64,000 nucleotides of DNA, from positions 2,437,001-2,501,000 of the forward strand of contig JAWHQI010000028.1 in the NCBI GenBank assembly GCA_033032865.1, in the 5' to 3' direction. The stretch is from Dactylorhiza incarnata (taxonomy: Eukaryota; Streptophyta; Magnoliopsida; Asparagales; Orchidaceae). Positions 45,163-55,521 of the stretch are shown here, piece after piece (the first letter of the stretch is position 1; every line of letters starts with the position of its first letter). Below the pieces are notes generated by a model. That model had not been told where the DNA came from. It was given only the letters and a program-made list of their open reading frames with translations, and did no database searches. Both the position numbers and the translations under genes were made by a program.

Positions 45163-46740
45163 TCAAAATTCATCATTTAAAGCGGTGGAAACATCTTTTG
45201 GTTCTATTTCAGAGACAAAACAAAGGTTTGAAAATAAAACATGTAACGATGAACGAGTACTAACCCCTTTTTGCGGATCTCCAATGATAAGCTCCTTTGG
45301 ATGATCCTTTGAAAATCTCAATTCACTGGGAGGCACATATTCTTCTCTTTCTTCTCCTTCTCTATCTTCTTCTCTTTCTCCTTCTCTCTCTTCTTCTTTT
45401 TCTTCTTCATTTTCTCCAAGTTCTTCATCATCATTCTCCACCGAAGGAAGGGGTTCATCTTCTTTTCCTGTGATTTTCTTTTCTACACATGAAACAAACT
45501 CATCAAACCTAACATGAATAGATTCTTCAACTATTTTTGTTCTTTTATTAAAAATTCTATAAGCTTTACTAGTTGAAGAATAGCCAATAAAAATACGTTC
45601 ATCACATTTTTCATCAAATTTTCCTAAGGAATCTTTAGAATTCAAAATAAAACATTTACACCCAAAAACTTTGAAATAAGAAACATTTGGTTTTTACTAA
45701 AAATTAATTCATAAGGAGTTAATTTTAAAATAGGGTGAAGCATTACTCTATTAATTACATAACATGTCGTACTAACCGCTTCAGCCCAAAAAGATTTTGG
45801 TAATTTAAACTCAGATAGCATCGTACGGGCTAACTCTTGAAGAGTTCTATTTTTCCTCTCCACTACACCGTTTTGTTGTGGTGTGCGTGGAGCGAAAAAT
45901 TCGTGTTTAATTCCTAACTCCGTACAAAAAGAAATAAACTTTTCATTTTCAAATTCTCCTCCATGATCCGATCGTATGCGTTTAATTTTTAACTCAAATT
46001 CATTTTGAAAACGCAAACATAATTTTGAAAATTCTGAAAATGCATCGGATTTGGAGGTTAGAAATAAAGTCCAACAAAAACGAGAATAATCATCGATTAA
46101 TACAAATGTATATTTTCTACCTCCTAAGCTAGAAATTCCAATTGGCCCAAATAAATCCATATGTATTAATTGAAGTGGCCTAGTGGTAGAAATAATATTT
46201 TTACTTTTAAAGGATGATTTTGAAAATTTTCCTTTTTGGCAAGGCACACATAGTGAAGAAGATAAATTTCCATTTAACAATGTTAAACCTTTAATTAATT
46301 TATCTTTTGAAAGTTTTGTAATTAACTTGGCACTAGTATGTCCAAGTCGCCTATGTCATAAATCTAATTCATCATTTTTTGATAAAAAACATTTTAAAGT
46401 AGAATTTGAAAAATCAAGAAATTTAATCATATATACATTATGACATCTAGGTGCGGTAAAAACAATTTCTTTTGTTTTAGAATTAATAATTTTGCACAAA
46501 TTTGTAGAAGATTCAAATAAAACATCTAAACCCTTATCACATAATTGACTAATAGAAATCAAATTATGCTTTAATCATTCTACAAATAAAACATTTGAAA
46601 TTGAAAATTTTTTGTTACCCACAACTCCGATGCCGATGATTTTTCCATTTCCATCATCTCGAAATGCAACAACTCCTCCTTTCTTCATCTCCAGGCTAAG
46701 GAACTTCTCTTTATTGCCTATCATGTGCTTTGAACAACCC
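45163..46740 (-). pseudogene. Protease and integrase of SIRE-like element 3
   Basis: Protease starts at YLDSGCSKHM just after a TAG (EDV-stop-YLDSGC). A pre-integrase segment (HRRLGHTSAKLI) follows another stop. The integrase frame 46280-45642 reads CVPCQKGKFSKSSF, HMDLFGPIG (first Asp), IRSDHGGEFENEKF (second Asp) and RTPQQNGVVERKNRT (Glu), so the catalytic triad is intact. It breaks near 45645 and resumes at 45642-45163 with DERIFIGYSSTSKAYRIFNK and a very acidic Glu-rich linker. TGA at 45163-45165 precedes the RT frame. Confidence 0.85.
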
Positions 46741-46787
46741 GAGTCCAAGTACTACACGTCTTCTTTGTCCTTAGCCTGCCAACACAC

Positions 46788-48719
46788 CTAGAAAGAAGAG
46801 GTGAGTAAAGATCTGGTTACCCAAGTGGTTCCACCCATAGTATAGGTAGAAGCCTTAGGCACCCAGATTTGTTTAATTTTACTTTTTCCTTTCCTCCAGC
46901 AAGAGTCCGTAGTGTGACCAAATCTATTGCATTTGGCACATGTAATGTATTGAGATGAGTATAACTTTTTTGGACTTTTACTGGATGAGGATGCAGTATT
47001 AGACAATTTATTAACTTCAGAATTTGTAAAAATAGATTTTCTGGACTTTTCACTGTCGCCGGCGACAGTGGTTGTCGCCGGGCGATAGCTTCCTGACGTG
47101 TATCCGAGTACAAACCTTCCAGATCCATGGCGTTGGTATCCTAAGATCATATCCAGTGATCTTCGGCCCATTCCAAATTTTTTCATGGCTAGTGTTAAGT
47201 CATGAATCTGGTTTCTCATTTCTGTATTCTCGGATACTAGATTTACGCATCTACATTCAAAAGATTTCTTTCCCTCATGGACTTTGGAAATTTAAGATTT
47301 CAGATCTCTCTCTAAAATCTCATTCTTTTTAGTAAGAATTTTTATTGTAGAATGAGATTTGGAAAGAGATTCTTCAAGTTCTTTAATTCTTCCTAAATAG
47401 TGATCACACTCTTGGCAGGAAATATCTCTTTTTCCAATAGTCTTAATTTCATTTAACAATTTTTTGTTTTCTTTAAGAAAAATTTCATTTTCAGATTTAA
47501 GAAGATCATTATCTTTTAAACTCTTTTCAAAAAATTTGCAAGTCTTTAAAAATTCAGAAAATAATTCATCGTAGGTTGGAGGAGTTACCTCAGTGTCACT
47601 TTGGACACTGCATTCGTCATCATATATGATGCTCTTTCCCATTAAGCACATGTTGGCCTCCTCTTCTTTACTTGAACTTGAACTGCTTGCATCCTCAGAA
47701 GTAGTATCATCCCATGTTTCCGCCTTCAACACCTTCTTCGACCCTTTGCGCTTCTTTTCTTTAAGTTCTTTTAAGTACTTTGGACACTTGCTTCAGATGT
47801 GTCCTAACTTCTTGCAGTGATAGCACTCCGGTGGAGGTCTCTCTTCCTCCTCATCGCCTTCCTTTCCTTTTTTCTTCCTAAACGTCTCCTTCTTAAAATA
47901 CTTCTTAAACGAATTCCTTCTCTCTGGATTTTTCATAAATTTTCTAAATTTTCTAACAAATAAACTTTCCTCATCTTCTTCTTCCTCCTCAGAATCACTA
48001 GTTTCTTCCTTCTTAGATCTTAGAGCCAATCCCTTCTTCCTTGGCTCCATATACTCTTGTTGTTGAATTTTCAATTCAACTTCATGAGTTTTCAAGTTCC
48101 TAATGAGGCTCTCCAATTGTAAGGTCTTAAGATCATGTGACTCGGAAATTGCAGTCACTTTAGGATTGAACCTCGGGGGAAGTGATCTTAAGATTTTCCT
48201 TACTAAGTCTCCATTTGAGAACACCTTTCCTAGCACCTTTGAGTCGTTCACGATTTTTGTGAATCGTGTGTACATCGTATCAATCTCTTCATCTACCTCC
48301 ATTTTGAACCTTTCAAATTCAGACTCCAGTTGAAATAGCTTTGAATCCTTTACCTGTGAAGTACCTTCATGAGTAATTTCTAAAAGATTCCAAATATCAA
48401 AAGCAGTATGACAAGCACAAACTCTATTAAATTCAGTGCGATCTAGTGCGCAAAATAAAGCATTCATGGCTTTTGCATTGTTCTTATATTTTAATTTATC
48501 ATTGTCATCCCACTTGTCTTTGGGTTTATCCATAGTTACATCTCCTACAACAAATGTTGGAGAAGTGTAACTAGATTCTACCATATTCCAGACTTCTATA
48601 TCTAGCGCAATTAGAAAACAACGCATACGTGTTTTGCAATAATTATAGTCTGTGCTCGTGAATAAAGGTGGTCTACTTATGTCTTGCCCCTCAACGAACG
48701 CATGATCGTTGTGCGCCAT
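46788..48719 (-). pseudogene. Gag of SIRE-like element 3
   Basis: The likely start is MAHNDHAFVEG at 48719, since the open frame upstream overlaps the primer-binding site. It has a UBN2-type gag domain with PPLFTSTDYNYCKTRMRCFL, KAMNALFCALDRTEFNRV and THEGTSQVKDSKLFQLESEF. A first CCHC knuckle CYHCKKLGHI is cut by TGA at 47793. The next frame (47732-47292) encodes an acidic stretch and a long coiled coil. The last (47219-46788) has a second knuckle, CAKCNRFGHTTDSC, and the tail IWVPKASTYTMGGTTWVTRS. Within it two adjacent palindromes (47051-47070 and 47071-47089) lie in coding sequence. Confidence 0.85.
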
Positions 48720-48754
48720 TACTCCCGGTTGTAAAACCGTTTTGGAGTAACCTT

Positions 48755-48766
48755 GCTCTGATACCA
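48755..48766 (-). other. Primer-binding site of SIRE-like element 3
   Basis: The minus strand reads TGGTATCAGAGC two bases after the LTR end, an exact initiator-Met type site. Confidence 0.9.
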
Positions 48767-48768
48767 CT

Positions 48769-49939
48769 TGTTGGATCGTGTGACGCCCTTAGAGGGGGGG
48801 GGGGTGAATAAGGGTGTGTTTAAAATATAATTTTTACTTAATAATTTTTTTAAACAGATTTTACTTTTCTAAAAAAAAATTACTTATAAACAATTTCAAA
48901 CCAATGTAATTTTTGTTTTAAGCCAAACACAAATTTCTAAGTTAAAGATTAAGCAACCAAATTTGCAATTAATGAAAGAAGCATAATTATATTAATCATG
49001 AAATTTACATACAATAAAATGATCTTAACAATGCTTAAGATCAATGCACAACTATGATAATATAAATTTCACTAATTTTGATTTTACCAATCCTTCTCCC
49101 AAGGATCGGAAGGCTATCACTTGTCTCTCCCTAGATCAAGCCCAAGCCTACCCTCTAGATCTTCCCAAGATCTAGACGTAGTACACAAGGCCACGATTTC
49201 CTACCAAGCCACGCAAGGACTTGGACGCTCCGCACAAGGAAGTGATTTTCCCCTAAGCCGCGCAAGGACTTAGACGCCGCACGCAAGACGACGATTTCTA
49301 CAACGATTATAAAGTGAAAAGTAAATGTGAATGAAATACAAAATGAAAAGAACAACTCCCTAGAAATTCAGATCTCTGAAAGGAAGGTTGAAGCCCTCGA
49401 GATGATCGTTGATGTAGAAGTGCGTCCGATCTCGTCTTCAATCTGAATCCTTCTAGCACAAATGGGAGTTGATGGAGTTCTGGAGCTTTCTGGTTCGAAT
49501 GCACTCTGGAAGAAGGTCTGGAAATCTCAAGAACTGAATTCCATGAAGTTTTGAGCTCTTTTAAGAAAAAAGAGCTGTCGCCGTCCGATAGCTACTGTCG
49601 CCGGAATCCGATATCTCCAGAGGCTGCCACGTGTCCCACTAAAACGAAGTTTCTGCGTGGTGTTGAGGTCGTGGTTGAGACATGGGCTGTCGGATATCCG
49701 ATAGCACTGTCGGATATCCGTTAGCTAAGGTAACTGTTGCACGTCCTGTCGTTATTGGAAATCCGATAGGGCTGTCGGAAATCCGATAGCTCAAATTTCT
49801 GGAAATTGTCATTTTGCTCCAATTGAAAACATGTTATTCTTGCACCTGTTATCTGCACACCATTAATCAAAAATAGGATCAAATACATTCGGGATTTGTT
49901 ATTCTCAAACCGGACGAGTGCGAAACGCATGCTCCAACA
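48769..49939 (-). repeat. 5' LTR of SIRE-like element 3
   Basis: 1,171 bp, very similar to 40751-42008 but with an 87-bp deletion between copies of GGAAATCCGATAG and an 11-G tract (48794-48804) where the partner has 8. Confidence 0.92.
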
Positions 49940-51776
49940 GCAAGGACTGGCGTCTTTTTGGAGAAAGAGTTCTTATCTAGAAAGACTGCAAAGGTGGAAC
50001 TTGAAGAAGTTCAAGAACCACAAACAATAGCTGAATCGATTTTAGAACTTGAGCAAGGACTACAAGTTGTTATAGCTAGAGAGCCTGCTCAAGAAACACA
50101 AGTTCTGCGTAGATCTGATAGACCAAGATTTGAGCCTGAGAGATATGGATTTCTCGTGTCTCAAATAGGTAACGTGTTGCTTATGGATCATGATGATGAG
50201 CCTGCAACCTATGAAGAGGCTATGCGTGGACCTGACTCCGAGAAGTGGCTTGAGGCCATGAAATCTGAAATGGACTCCATGTATGCAAACCAAGTTTGGA
50301 CTTTGGTGGAACCACCTGAAGGGGTACGACCCATAGGGTGCAAGTGGGTCTTCAAGAAGAAGACCGACATGGATGGGAATGTACAGACATTCAAAGGCCG
50401 GCTGGTGGCTAAAGGTTTCAGACAAATTTATGGCGTTGTCTATGATGAGACCTTTTCCCCTATAGCCATGGTCAAATCCATCAGAATTTTACTTGCTATT
50501 GCTGCATATTATGACTACGAGATCTGGCAAATGGATATCAAAACGGCTTTCCTTAATGAAAACCTCCTTGAGGAAGTGTACATGACACAACCTGAGGGTT
50601 TTGAATCTCCAAATGAAGCCACTAAAATATGCAAGTTGAATCGATCCATTTATGGATTGATATAAGCTTCTCGAAGTTAGAATTTTTGTTTTGATGAGAA
50701 AATCAAAGAGTTTGGTTTTATCAAGAACGAGGATGAACCTTGTGTTTACAAGAGGATCAATGGGAGCATTGTCGTTTTCCTGATTTTTTTTGTGGATGAC
50801 ATACTATTAATCGGAAATGACATTCTGACCCTACAAGCTGTTAAGAACAGAATAGGGGACTGCTTTTCTATGAAGGACTTGGGTGAAGCAACTTATATAC
50901 TTGGTATTAGGATCTATAGAGATAGATCGAAGAAGTTGCTGGGTTTGACCCAAAGTACATACATTGAGAAGGTGTTGAAACGGTTCAACATGCTTGAGTC
51001 TAAGAAAGGATTCTTTCCCATGTCACATGGTGTGAGTCTCTCTAAGGACCAGTGCCCAAAATCTTTGGAAGATAAGGACCGCATGAAGTTGATTACATAT
51101 GCTTCGGCAATTAGATCAATCATGTACGTGATGTTATGTACTCGACCCGATATCTCTTATGCTTTGAGCATGACTAGCAGATATCAGTCTGATACTGGTG
51201 AGAGTCATTGGATTGCAGTCAAGAATATCTTAAAGTACTTGAGAAGGACTAAAGATGTATTCTTGGTGTATGGTGGAGAGGAAGAGCTCGTCGTAAAGGG
51301 TTACACAGATGCTAGCTTCCAGACTGATAGGGACGACTCAAAGTCCCAATCAGGTTTTGTATTTTGCCTTAATGGAGGAGCTGTAAGCTGAAAGAGTTCC
51401 AAGCAAGTGATATTTGCTGATTCTACAACTGAGGCTGAGTATATCGCTGCAGCAAATGCGGCAAAGGAGTCTGTATGGATTAGGAAATTCATCAACGAGC
51501 TAGATGCAGTTCCTAGCATTGTTGATCTCGTAGTTCTCTACTGTGAAAACAACGGTGTTATTGCACAAGCTAAGGAACCTAGATCTCATTAGCGCTCCAA
51601 GCACATACTTTGGCGGTTCCATCTTATTCGATAGATCGTCGATCGAGGAGATGTGAGCATATGCAGAGTACCGACTGAAGAAAACATAGCGGATCCACTG
51701 ACAAATCCTCTTGCGCAAAGAAAGCATGATGGTCATGTTAGATCAATGGGTATAAGATACCTGAATGATCATCTTT
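49940..51776 (+). pseudogene. Integrase tail, reverse transcriptase and RNase H of copia element 2
   Basis: With the nested element and one GCAAG copy removed, the frame runs on directly (GTC GCA AGG ACT GGC). RT motifs: KSEMDSMYANQVWTLVEPP, GRLVAKGFRQ, DETFSPIAMV, MDIKTAFLNENLLEEVYM, then stops where the family has LKQASRSW (near 50663-50680). The catalytic box reads FFVDDILLIGND, with Phe replacing the usual Tyr. RNase H has TDASFQTDRDDSKSQSG, a TGA where W is expected (51389-51391), STTEAEYIAAANA, CENNGVIAQA and ENIADPLT. Several further stops lie near 51590-51630. Confidence 0.85.
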
Positions 51777-52739
51777 AGTGGGATCCTTGTGGATTGTATG
51801 TTTGTTGGTTGTTTATTCATTTGATGAATTGTGATATGTACTATTGTTTTTCTTTTTACATTTATGACAAGTTCTTTTATTATGTCAATTGTTTCTATAT
51901 GATAGACTAATTAACATAATGAATGCCCTTAGAATGTTTGCTTCCTAGGAATTCAAGTACGTGACTTGAATGTGAGGGCTTATGTTTAAATGAAGCTTCA
52001 TTCTTAAATGGTCCCTGATCGAGGTATCATCCTAGAAATTAGGGCGGGGATGAGACCATAAGACTGGCATGTGCGTTGACTGATGACCGGTTCTCACAGG
52101 TCATGATATTATGACATCAAGTCATCACATGGGTACTTATTAGGAACAAGTTGTGCTGGACAGACCAACTGTGCGACTACTTTGTGGATTGTTATATGAA
52201 CGTGTCACAAGTAGGTCTCAGGTGACAATGGTGTTTGTGGTCCTTTGACCTGAAGTCACAGCATTCATCAGGTGAGGAAGAGCGTACTTTGATGCCATCT
52301 AAAGTCTTCTCTTGAGAAAGGTTGACGATAAAGGTGGTTGTTGGGTATGTTACGAATCATTTGGATGTTTGTGTGTGAGCAGAAATGGGATTTGTCCTCC
52401 TTTATGACAGAAGTTACATCCATGAGCCCCTTGATGAAATGAGACTGAGAAATGCATGACCATGCTTGGTCGAGTCAATATATGATATTGAGCTCAACAA
52501 TTTTTGTCAGTCTATTCTAGATCAGGAAACTAGGATTGAACAATTATGAGGGTGACACGGACCATGCCTCTAGTTCTATCCGGATGTAAAGGACAAAAGG
52601 ACATGAAACCACTGATACATTGGTCATGACATGCTTATTGAGTTATGAACTCGTATTGCTTGGGTAACAATGATGTATTGCTAGATGTCGCTCATTGTTT
52701 GTGAGACTTTTGTTGATACTTTGTGATCAAGTGGGAGAC
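51777..52739 (+). other. 3' non-coding region and polypurine tract of copia element 2
   Basis: About 960 bases without a gene between RNase H and the 3' LTR, ending in the polypurine tract CAAGTGGGAGAC at 52728-52739. Confidence 0.65.
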
Positions 52740-54355
52740 TGTTGGAGTTTCTAAGGTGATCTCAAAGCAATCAACAGTTAGTCTTACTGCCAACACAATA
52801 TGAGCTTATAGGGTCGCACATAAAAGTGCTTGGAGAAATTGGAGAAAGAATTGAGTTGGCCTTGCTTATATAGGATATGAGTGGAGGACCAATCCTGCGA
52901 CTGTTTGGAATTAAGTTGAGAATGTATCAATTGGAAATCGTTTAAAAGGTTTAAACGAATGGATTTATACTTGACAAATTCGGCTAAAGTGTTTAACCGA
53001 ACTGTGCCAAATTCGGCTAAAGGGTTTGGACGAATTCGGCTTAAGGGTTTAGACGAATTCGGCTAAGTCAAAATTCGGCTAAAGGGTTTGGACGAATTTA
53101 TATAGCCGAATTTATATAGTCGAATTGAAGGCATTCGTCGACCGCTGAGACGGCAAAAGGCTAGAGTAGCGCGTTCGTCGAACGGCTGTTATACTGCGTT
53201 CGACGAACAGCTAGTATACCGCGTTCGACGAACGGCTAGAGTAGCGCGTTCGTCGAACGACTGTTATACTGCATTCGACGAACGGCTAGTATACTGCGTT
53301 CGACGAACGACTAGTATACTGCGTTCGACGAACGACTAGTATACTGCATTCTACGAATGGCTAGAGTAGCGCGTTTGTCGAACGGCTGTTATACTGCGTT
53401 CGACGAACGGCTAGTATACTGCGCTCGACGAACGGCTAGTATACTGCGCTCGACGAACGGCTAGTATACTGCGCTCGACGAACGGCTAGTATACTGCGCT
53501 CGACGAACGGCTAGTATACTGCGCTCGACGAACGGCTAGTATACTGCGCTCGACGAACGGCTAGTATACTGCGCTCGACGAACGGCTAGTATACTGCGCT
53601 CGACGAACGGCTAGTATACTGCGCTCGACGAACGGCTAGTATACTGCGCTCGACGAACGGCTAGTATACTGCGCTCGACGAACGACTAGTATACTGCGCT
53701 CGACGAACGACTAGTATACTGCGTTCGACGAACGGTTCGTCGAAGCGTGTTCGACGAGCGCTAGTCAGTTCGTCGAACGCAGTTCGAGGAATTCAGTTTT
53801 CTTCACTTAAAGTCATGGTTGTGCTAATAGCTCCCTTTTGCGCGTGGGTATAAAAGAATGCGATTCTTTTTGACCTAATGTATGCGATCTATTTTGCGAA
53901 AGAAAGTGAGAGCGGCGGAAGAGTTCCGCCTGTAGCCCCGGAAGGAAGGGTTCCGACCGGTCGATCCCGCCGCCGTTGTCGCCTCTCCCAGTCGTCGGAC
54001 CTAACAGTCCGTGGGAGACGTAGATAGCAGTTCTTCTCCGACCTAGATCTTGTGTGACAAGAGGCTAGGGTTCTCCAGTGCTCGTGTGGACTACTATAGA
54101 GGTGCAGATCCATTTCTGTACAAGGAACTCAGCCGCACCATCTTGAATCTGACATTGGAGCGTCTCAGTTGAGTATAAACTCAAACCCCTTCAGGTATAA
54201 TCTCTGCAAATGTTGTGGTTATTGTTTTATTTCTTGAATCGATGAAATCGCAAGTTCCTGTTAACTCTTTTGAGTTGTTCTAGTTATTTTATTCCGCTGC
54301 GCATATATGATATGCTGTATTATCATCTTTGAAATGGTATTATGAAAACCCAACA
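52740..54355 (+). repeat. 3' LTR of copia element 2
   Basis: 1,616 bp. The 25-bp array (about 53155-53780) is longer than in the 5' LTR and contains a long uniform run of GCGCTCGACGAACGG units (about 53405-53700). TATA box TATAAAAG at 53849-53856. Confidence 0.9.
53155..53780 (+). repeat. 25-bp palindromic tandem array, 3' LTR
   Basis: Same two-palindrome unit as at 36640. About a dozen consecutive near-identical units in the middle suggest recent local expansion. The ends of the array match the 5' LTR array. Confidence 0.82.
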
Positions 54356-54366
54356 GTTCCAACCTC

Positions 54367-54378
54367 TCTCTGATACCA
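54367..54378 (-). other. Primer-binding site of copia element 1
   Basis: The minus strand reads TGGTATCAGAGA immediately after the LTR end TTTCACA. This is the initiator-Met type, separated from gag by the insertion of copia element 2. Confidence 0.85.
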
Positions 54379-55022
54379 TGTGAAATTTTTTAGATCGATT
54401 GAACACTGAGACAAACACACCACGGATGAACAAAAAACACTTCTTTATTGCTTGACAAATTGGTTACAACAATTACCACAGAAGCAGGCTGAATACAAGT
54501 TGCATACAACTTGATTCACAATTGTCGAGAATAAGAAATAACAACTGGTCGCGGACAGAGTCCGCTTTCTCCACAGCTCGCTAACACCCCGCGTTGTCGC
54601 TAACGCCGGCGTTGACTCAGACCGCACGAGCTCGTTGCGAGCACACCCTCTTGACGAGACCGCAGATGCAGACCGTCACCTCACACAAGTCGCTAACGCC
54701 CCGCGTTGTCACTAACGTCGTCGTTGACTCGCGATCTTGCACATCTCGCAACTCTTGCTCCAAGTCGCCCAGAACTCACTCAGAGTTCACTCCCACTTGA
54801 GACCGCCCGGTCAGACCGCCCAAGCTCTTCTCCGAACTCACTCCAAGTTCGCTCTCACTTGAGACCGCCTATTCAGACCGCACAAGTCTCCTCTTGTCTT
54901 TGATCTTCTCTGAGGGGGGATTGCCCCCCTATTTATAGAATCCGGAGCCGCCACCAAAAGGCGGGGGCTAACGCCGGCGTTGACTCTAACGCCAGCGTTA
55001 GCTCACTTCACAAAATTCAACA
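54379..55022 (-). repeat. 5' LTR of copia element 1
   Basis: 644 bp, close match of 31633-32275. TATA box on the minus strand at 54937-54929. Palindrome pairs at 54967-55002, 54691-54725 and about 54587-54615; in the middle pair one arm has decayed to TAACGTCGTCGTTGA. Confidence 0.92.
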
Positions 55023-55354
55023 GAATGTCTCGGCCGCACGGGCCTTAGGTGCACCGTCACTCGTATATAGCCACCTTTTGCACCTTATATTAATTAATTT
55101 TCCTTTTTAACAAGGAACCACATTTTGCCTTTTTGGTTTAGCCGTCCTCAAACAATAAGGCGAACTATGAGATTCATTTTTTGGTTTTCCTGTTTTGTCC
55201 TTATTTTTTGATCGTCATCTAGTTTTTTCACACTTCTATTTATTTATTTTTATTTTGTATTACATTTTCAATTCTTTTAATTTTCATTAAATACAAATTG
55301 AAACACATGGCAAATTAATATATGGTGTGGTAATATGTACAAGCTATTTAGTTG
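55023..55354. other. Intergenic DNA, no gene seen
   Basis: T-rich sequence after the target duplication GAATG. No domain or repeat pair recognised. Confidence 0.4.
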
Positions 55355-55521
55355 ATGTTGCGCGTATCTGCTATCCGACTGTTTCTCTCTTCTGAAACCA
55401 TAAACACTATTCACAACACATTAGCCTTATCCATTCAATATATAAGGCTAATGTGCCGTGAACACTATTTTTTGGTGTCGCGAAGGAGAGAAACAGTCAA
55501 ATAGCAAGCAACAAGCAACAT
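55355..55521. repeat. Foldback element (MITE-like), about 167 bp
   Basis: The arms ATGTTGC (55355-55361) and GCAACAT (55515-55521) begin an imperfect inverted repeat that extends over the whole length. GACTGTTTCTCTC (55377-55389) pairs with GAGAGAAACAGTC (55486-55498), and CACATTAGCCTTAT near the centre pairs with ATAAGGCTAATGTG. No protein is encoded and no clear target duplication was found. Confidence 0.7.

Larger units (their letters stand above)
40751..49939 (-). mobile_element. SIRE-like copia element 3, innermost of the triple nest
   Basis: LTRs 40751-42008 and 48769-49939. On the minus strand they start TGTTGGAGCATGCG and end with GATCCAACA. Perfect target duplication GCAAG (40746-40750 and 49940-49944). 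Primer-binding site TGGTATCAGAGC (48766-48755, minus) and polypurine tract AAAAGGGGGAGAT (42021-42009, minus). All gag and pol domains are present between 48719 and 43675, with at least eight stops or frameshifts. Confidence 0.93.
36221..54355 (+). mobile_element. Copia element 2 of the triple nest, inserted in the leader of element 1
   Basis: LTRs 36221-37660 and 52740-54355 begin TGTTGGAGTTTCT and end AAACCCAACA. Perfect target duplication GTTCC (36216-36220 and 54356-54360). The primer-binding site TGGTATCAAAGCGAGG follows the 5' LTR, and CAAGTGGGAGAC precedes the 3' LTR. Gag-protease, integrase, RT and RNase H lie on the plus strand with many stops. The integrase is split by the SIRE-like element at 40751-49939. 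Confidence 0.92.
31633..55022 (-). mobile_element. Copia element 1 of the triple nest (outermost)
   Basis: LTRs 31633-32275 and 54379-55022 are about 643 bp, start TGTTGAATTTTG on the minus strand and end with TTTCACA. Perfect target duplications GAATG occur at 31628-31632 and 55023-55027. The primer-binding site TGGTATCAGAG (54378-54367, minus) and the polypurine tract AAGGGGGAG beside the left LTR are present. Gag, protease, integrase, RT and RNase H all lie on the minus strand between 36183 and 32270 in the right order but with several stops and frameshifts. The element is interrupted in its leader by copia element 2. Confidence 0.92.
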
